A stretch of 64,000 nucleotides of DNA from Alphaproteobacteria bacterium. GTDB lineage: Bacteria > Pseudomonadota > Alphaproteobacteria > DSM-16000 > Inquilinaceae. The position numbers and the translations under genes are program-made. The notes below the pieces were generated by a model. It had not been told where the DNA came from. It ran no database searches and saw nothing but the letters and a program-made list of their open reading frames with translations. The stretch spans positions 1 to 64,000 of the forward strand of contig JANQGH010000069.1 in the NCBI GenBank assembly GCA_028277405.1. Reading direction: 5' to 3'. Each line of letters starts with the position of its first letter. The stretch's first letter is position 1. Of this stretch, positions 59,053 through 64,000 are shown piece by piece.

Positions 59053-60054
59053 TTAGCTTCGGGTGTCGGCGAGCAGCGCATCGATCCGACGGACTGTCTC
59101 GCGCGCAAGTGGACCGTAGGCCAGCACACCGAAATTGTCCGTCGCTTGTGCCGGCGTGCGACACCCGGGCAGCGGGATCGTTCGGTCGGACTTTGCCAGG
59201 CACCAGCCAAGGGCGCCTTGGGCCAGGCTGCGGCCATCTTCGGTCAAAAGCTCGCGCACGGTTTCAAGCGCGGCCAGAAGGGTCGTGCTTGGTGATCCGT
59301 CGTGGAAGTACCGTAACCACTCAACGCCGCTGCCCCGGACATCGTTCTCCCCCACCGCCGGGCTGTCCGGGCGATGCTTTCCGGTCAGCAGGCCCATGGC
59401 CAAAGGCTGACGGTTGAAAGACCAAAGCCCCCGCTTCTCGATTGCACGGAGCATGTCATCGGCCGGGGAGAACAGGTTCAGGTCGTGCTGAACCGCCACG
59501 TAGCCTTCAAGGTCCGCAAAGGCCATCGCGCCCTCGACGTCATCGTTGCTCCAGCCGAAGCCGCCGATCTTGCCCTGCTCGTAGGCACGGGAAAACGCCG
59601 CAAAAACACCCTCCGATCGCGCGACGGCATGGTGGTTGATATGGAACTTCACGAGGTCGATGTGGTCGACGCCCAGGCGCTTGAGAGAGGCATCGATGGC
59701 GGCACCGATGTCTTCCTCGCGATCGGTCAGCCCGACGATGTTGCCGCTGTCGGGGTCGCAGACCATGCCGGCCTTGGTACAGATGACGAAATCGTCACGC
59801 TGCAGGTCGGTCTCCTTAAGCGCCCTGGCGATGATCGTTTCGGCGTGGCCGGCACCGTATTGATCGGCCGTGTCGATGATCCGCACGCCCCTATCGAAGG
59901 CCGTGTGGAGGGTCCTCAGCGACTCCGTGTCGTCAACGTTGGCCCAGCCGGTCGCCTGCCCGTTCCAATACTGCTCGCCCCCCATCACCCAGGTACCGAT
60001 CCCAATCCTCGGTGCCGTTTTGCCGTTCCACAGTTTCACATCATTCAACGTCAT
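59053..60054 (-). CDS. Aldo/keto reductase
   Basis: A 333-residue NADPH-dependent aldo/keto reductase. The TIM-barrel residues are visible: the Asp and Tyr in IDTADQYGAG, the Lys in CTKAG and the His in VKFHINHH. SNDD and GCRTPAQATDN are the later cofactor motifs. AGAGGA precedes ATG 60054; the frame continues to 60276 without protein character. It reduces aldehydes or ketones. A short palindrome lies 70 bases upstream. It probably has its own promoter. Confidence 0.9.
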   Translation of the reverse strand: MTLNDVKLWNGKTAPRIGIGTWVMGGEQYWNGQATGWANVDDTESLRTLHTAFDRGVRIIDTADQYGAGHAETIIARALKETDLQRDDFVICTKAGMVCDPDSGNIVGLTDREEDIGAAIDASLKRLGVDHIDLVKFHINHHAVARSEGVFAAFSRAYEQGKIGGFGWSNDDVEGAMAFADLEGYVAVQHDLNLFSPADDMLRAIEKRGLWSFNRQPLAMGLLTGKHRPDSPAVGENDVRGSGVEWLRYFHDGSPSTTLLAALETVRELLTEDGRSLAQGALGWCLAKSDRTIPLPGCRTPAQATDNFGVLAYGPLARETVRRIDALLADTRS

Positions 60055-60567
60055 CAATGCGTCCTCTTTTGCTTCAGGCTCGGCATTTGGTCCTGCGCCG
60101 AACTGTCGAAAATGGCGCGAAACCGAAAGGTGCCTTTCGCGGATGAAAAGGCCGCGTACGAAGACAAATTCGTGTGCAGACCAGATCCGGTATGGAGACA
60201 CCGCGCGGCTGGGCCGCATTCGGGCAAGCAAGGCGGGCAAACGGGCATGAAGCATCACGTGCCGCTTTGACTGCAAAAACGGTTTTGCCGGGCGCTATTG
60301 TCGATTGAAGCTTCCAACTGAAGCCGCTACCCTCGGCGCAATCGTCATCACGCATGGTGCTTGAACGACCCTATGGCCCGTCAAATCCCCGTTCCGGATT
60401 CACGCTAGCCATGACCACGGTCATCGTTCTGTCATTCGCCGAACGTTCGAAGATCTGCAACACTATGGTTCGAGGGTTGGGCGCGCCGCTGCGACCATCT
60501 CGCAATCGACCGACGCCCATTCCCCAGCCGCTGGCGCGCGTGCGGCGCTAAAATCGTCATTTAGGAC
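60055..60567. other. Non-coding interval between the aldo/keto reductase and the RND operon
   Basis: About 510 bases with no credible gene; the open frames here are shadows or lack conserved features. It holds two small palindromes (60124-60139 and 60273-60288). Promoters for the divergent reductase and efflux genes must lie here. I saw no regulator gene for the pump. Confidence 0.45.
60124..60139. promoter_or_regulatory. Palindrome upstream of the aldo/keto reductase
   Basis: CGAAAGG-TG-CCTTTCG is a perfect 7-2-7 inverted repeat 70 bases before the reductase start. It could be an operator for the reductase or for the divergent RND genes. No regulator is adjacent. Confidence 0.35.
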
Positions 60568-61752
60568 ATGTCCATGGTTCCCCCCTTTGCCACCGCCTAC
60601 CTTCGGTCATTTACTAAGCGGGCTTGGTTTATCGCGCTTGCGCTATGGATCGCGGGAGCGGCGAGCCCTGCCAACGCCCAGTCTGGCCAGCCGCCAGCCG
60701 TGACGGTCAGCCCGCCTCTTCAGCAGGAGTTGATCGAGTATCAGGAGTTCACCGGCCAGTTCGCGGCCATTGACTATGTCGATGTGAGCGCACGGGTCAG
60801 CGGCTATCTGGACGAGATCCATTTCGAAGACGGCCAAATGATCAACGAAGGCGATCTGTTGTTCGTCATCGACCCGCGACCGTTCGAGGCCGACCTGCGC
60901 GCGGCCCAGGCCGACGTGGCACAGGCGCAGGCGCGCCTTGACCTGGCCCAGCAGCAGCTCCAGCGCGCCGAAGAACTGCTGCAGAACAACAACATCGCGG
61001 AGGCGACCTATGACGAGCGGGTCGAAGAGGTGAACGCCGCCTCTGCCGCGCTGGACCTCTCGTCCGCCCATGAGGCCCTGTCCCAACTCGATCTCGGCTA
61101 TACGAGGATCACCGCGCCGATCAGCGGCCGGATGAGCCGACGGGAAATAAGCGTGGGCAATCTGATCCTGGGCGGCACGTCAGGCAGCGCGACCCTGTTG
61201 ACCAACATTGTCTCGCTCGACCCGATCTATTTCGAGTTCGATATGAGCGAGTCCTACTATCTCGCCTATCAGCGTGCGATCGCCGCCGGCCAATTGCAGT
61301 CGCAACGCGACGGCGGGGTTCAAGTCAACGCCCGGCTGTTCGACGAGACCGACTGGCCGCTTGAAGGGACCATCGACTTCGTCGACAACCGCATCGACCG
61401 AACCTCCGGCACCATCCGTATGCGTGCGGTGTTTCCCAATGCCGACGGCTTCATCACGCCGGGCCAGTTCGGCGTACTGCGGCTGCCCGCGTCGCCGCGC
61501 TACGATGCCCTGCTGCTGCCGGACGAGGCGATCTTGAGCGACCAGGACCAGCGCATCGTGCTGATCGTCAATGGCGACAATGTCGTTGAATCGCGGGTGG
61601 TTCGGCCCGGCCCCCGCGAATACGGCTTGCGCATCATTCGCAGCGGCCTGGAGCCAACCGACAGCGTGATCATCAACGGCATGATCCGGGCCAGACCGGG
61701 CGCCACGGTGACACCCGAACCAGGCCAGATCACGGCCGCCGACCAGCCCTAA
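60568..61752 (+). CDS. RND efflux system periplasmic adaptor (membrane fusion protein)
   Basis: A 394-residue HlyD-type adaptor with an N-terminal signal (AWFIALALWIAGAASPANA), the lipoyl half FTGQFAAIDYVDVSARVSGY, a long hairpin helix rich in Ala, Gln and Glu (RAAQADVAQAQARLDLAQQQ), the second lipoyl half YTRITAPISGRMSR and the beta-barrel domain. It bridges the inner-membrane pump to an outer-membrane channel. No lipobox is present. AGGA lies just before ATG 60568, with ATG 60574 as alternative. The permease follows after 17 bases. Confidence 0.92.
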   Translation: MSMVPPFATAYLRSFTKRAWFIALALWIAGAASPANAQSGQPPAVTVSPPLQQELIEYQEFTGQFAAIDYVDVSARVSGYLDEIHFEDGQMINEGDLLFVIDPRPFEADLRAAQADVAQAQARLDLAQQQLQRAEELLQNNNIAEATYDERVEEVNAASAALDLSSAHEALSQLDLGYTRITAPISGRMSRREISVGNLILGGTSGSATLLTNIVSLDPIYFEFDMSESYYLAYQRAIAAGQLQSQRDGGVQVNARLFDETDWPLEGTIDFVDNRIDRTSGTIRMRAVFPNADGFITPGQFGVLRLPASPRYDALLLPDEAILSDQDQRIVLIVNGDNVVESRVVRPGPREYGLRIIRSGLEPTDSVIINGMIRARPGATVTPEPGQITAADQP

Positions 61753-61769
61753 GCGCCGGACCAACAGAC

Positions 61770-64000
61770 GTGCGCATCGCCCATTTCTGCATTGACCGGC
61801 CGATCTTCGCGTCGGTCATCTCGATCCTGATCGTCCTTGTCGGCGCCTTCTCCTACCTGTCGCTGCCGGTCGCGCAGTATCCGGAGATCGCGCCGCCGAC
61901 GATCGTCGTCTCAGCCAGCTATCCCGGCGCCTCGGCCGAGACCATCGCCGACACCGTTGCCGCGCCCTTGGAGGAGCAGATCAACGGCGTGGAAAACATG
62001 CTCTATATGAGCAGCCAGTCCACCGGCGACGGCAGCCTTGCGCTGACCGTGACTTTCGCGCTGGGCACGGATCTCGATATCGCGCAAGTACTGGTGCAGA
62101 ACCGGGTTGCGGTGGCCGAGGCGCAGTTGCCGGAGGAGGTGCGCCGTCTCGGTGTGACGGTGGCCAAGAACTCGCCGGACATGTTGATGGTCATCCATTT
62201 GACCTCGCCCGACGGCACGCGCGACCAGCTCTACCTCTCCAACTACGCCACGCTGCAGGTGCGCGACGTGCTGGCCAGGCTTGACGGCGTCGGCAATGTC
62301 CAGATCTTCGGCGCGCGCGAGTATGCCATGCGCATCTGGTTGAACCCGGAACTGCTGCGCGCCCGTGATCTGACGGCCAGCGACGTCGTCGACGCCATCC
62401 GGTCCCAGAACGTTCAGATTGCATCGGGTTCGCTGAACCAGCCGCCGGTGCCGCAGGCAGCGGCCTTTCAGATGAACATCGAGGCTTTGGGCCGCCTGCG
62501 CGACGTCGACGAGTTCGAACAGATCATCGTGCAGACCGACGACCAAGGCCGCATCACCCGGCTGGGCGACGTCGCGCGCATCGAGATCGCGGCCCAGGAC
62601 TATAACCAGACAAGCTATCTGAACGACGAACAGGCCGTGGCGATGGCGATCTTCCAGCGCCCCGGCTCCAACGCGCTGGAAACCGCCGATCTGCTGCAGG
62701 CCCAGATGGCCGAACTGGCGCAGAACTTCCCCTCCGGCGTGGCGTACGAAATCGTCTACAACCCGACCGAGTTCATCGCGGAGTCCGTCGACGCGGTTGT
62801 CGTGACGATCTTTGAGGCGGTCGCGCTGGTCGTGATCGTCGTTGTCCTGTTCCTGCAGAATCTGCGTGCCTCGATCGTGCCGATCCTGGCCATTCCGATC
62901 TCGCTGATCGGCGCGTTCACGGTGCTGTCGGCTGTCGGCTATTCACTGAACACGCTGTCCCTGTTTGGCCTGGTGCTGGCCATCGGCATTGTGGTCGACG
63001 ACGCCATCGTCGTGGTCGAGAATGTCGAACGGCACATCCGTAACGGCCTCTCGCCCAAGGACGCCGCGCACAGGACCATGGACGAGGTCTCCGGCGCCCT
63101 GGTCGCGATCGCGCTGGTGCTGTCGGCGGTCTTCATTCCCGCGGCCTTCGTCACCGGCATCACCGGCGAGTTCTACCGCCAGTTCGCCGTGACCATCGCC
63201 ACGGCGACGGTGATCTCGGCCGTGGTCTCTTTGACCTTGAGCCCTGCGCTGTGCGCCATCCTGTTCAAGCCCCATCGCGAGGCGACGCGCCCCCGCTCGC
63301 TGTTCGGCTGGCTGATGTACCCGTTCAGCCGGTTTTCGCGCGGCTTCAACTGGTCGTTCGACAAGCTGTCGCTGGGTTATGGCGGCCTGACGCGGCGGAT
63401 CGCGCGGCTGCCGATCCTGACCGGGCTGGTCTATGCCGGGCTGATTGCGCTGACGTTCTTTCAGTTCGAAAGCGCGCCGACCGGCTTCATTCCGGAACAG
63501 GACCAGGGCTATCTGATCACCGTCATTCAACTGCCGCCCGGCGCCTCGCTGGAGCGCACGGATGCCGTCATACGCGAGGCTTCCGATCGGCTGCGCCAGA
63601 TCGACGGCGTTTCCAACACGGTCGCCTTCGGCGGGTTCGACGGCGCGACCTTCACCAACGCGTCCAATGCCGGGGCCATCTTCACGACCCTCGTGCCGTT
63701 CAGCGAGCGGCCGGGTGTCAGCGCCTTTGCCTTGCTGGGCGAGATCAACGCGCGGCTTGCCGACATCCAAGAGGCGTTCATCCTGACGGTACCGCCACCG
63801 CCCGTGCAAGGCATCGGCAACACGGGCGGCTTCATGATGATGGTCCAGGACCGCCGCGGGCGCGGCCTGCCAGCGCTGGAGCAGGCAGTCGGCGAACTGG
63901 TCGCGGCGGCCAACCAGTCGCCCGACGCGGTCGGCGTGTTTTCGCTGTTCAACACGCGCACACCCAGGATCTATGCCGACCTCGACCGGGTCCGGGCCGA
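61770..64000 (+). CDS. RND efflux inner-membrane permease (AcrB-like), truncated by the window end
   Basis: Start of an AcrB-type hydrophobe/amphiphile pump; 743 codons lie in the window and the gene continues beyond it. From GTG 61770 the first helix FCIDRPIFASVISILIVLVG and QYPEIAPPTIVVSASYPGAS are typical. The proton-relay aspartates are in IGIVVDDAIVVVENVER (Asp410, Asp411; AcrB has 407 and 408). NPTEFI, ALVVIVVVLFLQNLRASIVP and TLSPALCAIL are further helices. It should expel drugs and detergents with proton antiport. An outer-membrane factor is expected downstream or elsewhere. Confidence 0.95.
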   Translation, partial: MRIAHFCIDRPIFASVISILIVLVGAFSYLSLPVAQYPEIAPPTIVVSASYPGASAETIADTVAAPLEEQINGVENMLYMSSQSTGDGSLALTVTFALGTDLDIAQVLVQNRVAVAEAQLPEEVRRLGVTVAKNSPDMLMVIHLTSPDGTRDQLYLSNYATLQVRDVLARLDGVGNVQIFGAREYAMRIWLNPELLRARDLTASDVVDAIRSQNVQIASGSLNQPPVPQAAAFQMNIEALGRLRDVDEFEQIIVQTDDQGRITRLGDVARIEIAAQDYNQTSYLNDEQAVAMAIFQRPGSNALETADLLQAQMAELAQNFPSGVAYEIVYNPTEFIAESVDAVVVTIFEAVALVVIVVVLFLQNLRASIVPILAIPISLIGAFTVLSAVGYSLNTLSLFGLVLAIGIVVDDAIVVVENVERHIRNGLSPKDAAHRTMDEVSGALVAIALVLSAVFIPAAFVTGITGEFYRQFAVTIATATVISAVVSLTLSPALCAILFKPHREATRPRSLFGWLMYPFSRFSRGFNWSFDKLSLGYGGLTRRIARLPILTGLVYAGLIALTFFQFESAPTGFIPEQDQGYLITVIQLPPGASLERTDAVIREASDRLRQIDGVSNTVAFGGFDGATFTNASNAGAIFTTLVPFSERPGVSAFALLGEINARLADIQEAFILTVPPPPVQGIGNTGGFMMMVQDRRGRGLPALEQAVGELVAAANQSPDAVGVFSLFNTRTPRIYADLDRVRA

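Noticed and set aside
60273..60288. Inverted repeat GCAAAA-ACGG-TTTTGC
   Set aside because: Short and A/T-armed. It is too weak to call a terminator or operator without other support.
1..64000. tRNA, rRNA, CRISPR, prophage or complete insertion sequences
   Set aside because: I looked for CCA-ended cloverleaf stretches, conserved rRNA blocks, spaced direct repeats and transposase or integrase motifs, and found none by eye.

Overview
The window is a high-G+C, gene-dense chromosomal segment of a Gram-negative, aerobic, heterotrophic bacterium. An alphaproteobacterium, perhaps related to Rhodospirillales, is the best guess. The basis is base composition, strong GGAGG-type ribosome sites, frequent GTG/TTG starts, a cyanide-insensitive bd-type oxidase, class I PPK2, dodecin, an RND pump and a TRAP-type binding protein. 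The taxonomic call is inference. I saw no rRNA, tRNA, CRISPR array, phage block or intact insertion sequence. The only mobile-looking element is a MITE-like structure at 20509-20770.

Layout. 1-6 kb: the end of an acetolactate decarboxylase gene, then a minus-strand trio (TPR glycosyltransferase, FkbM methyltransferase, small protein), a PPOX flavoprotein, DUF3891, an ICMT-like methyltransferase and DUF4396. 6-12 kb: a lower-G+C AraC/GyrI regulator, a VOC protein divergent from TetR with two copies of a dyad between them, a double-GNAT protein co-translated with TetR, and two tandem dihydroflavonol-reductase-like SDR genes. 12-15 kb: the oxidase operon cioA-cioB-DUF2474 followed by a Cys-rich secreted protein. 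15-24 kb: a LysE exporter, an acyl-CoA ligase, a GrlR-like protein, ppk2, a membrane class III nucleotide cyclase, the MITE-like element, a TauE exporter, an intradiol dioxygenase and a TRAP-type binding protein. 24-31 kb: two MFS transporters, a carbonic anhydrase-bestrophin pair, rsgA and an LprI-like protein.

31-42 kb is the most accessory-looking stretch. It holds a sulfotransferase, a low-G+C membrane pentapeptide-repeat protein, an MliC-like lipoprotein, an orphan HipA kinase, a large fusion (kinase-like fold, TolB-like domain, TPRs), a flavodoxin, a class 3 lipase, an argO/argP divergent pair and a beta-propeller protein. 42-52 kb: DUF805, a GT-A-like glycosyltransferase, Gfo/Idh/MocA and SDR oxidoreductases, an ABM-like protein, a haloacid dehalogenase, a DHA2 transporter, and an ATP-grasp ligase divergent from a metallopeptidase with a CpXC-like N-terminus that has lost its cysteines. 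52-64 kb: dodecin, a second LprI-like protein, three tandem acyl-CoA ligase paralogues (the middle one altered in key glycines), a VOC-ArsR-SRPBCC operon, an aldo/keto reductase, and an RND efflux operon that runs off the end.

The gene set suggests small-molecule acquisition, modification and export, envelope protection (three lysozyme-inhibitor-like proteins, RND and MFS pumps) and regulatory kinases. The best candidates for undescribed biology are the kinase-TolB-TPR fusion (35371-37890) beside orphan HipA, and the ATP-grasp/CpXC-like-metallopeptidase divergon (48761-51939).
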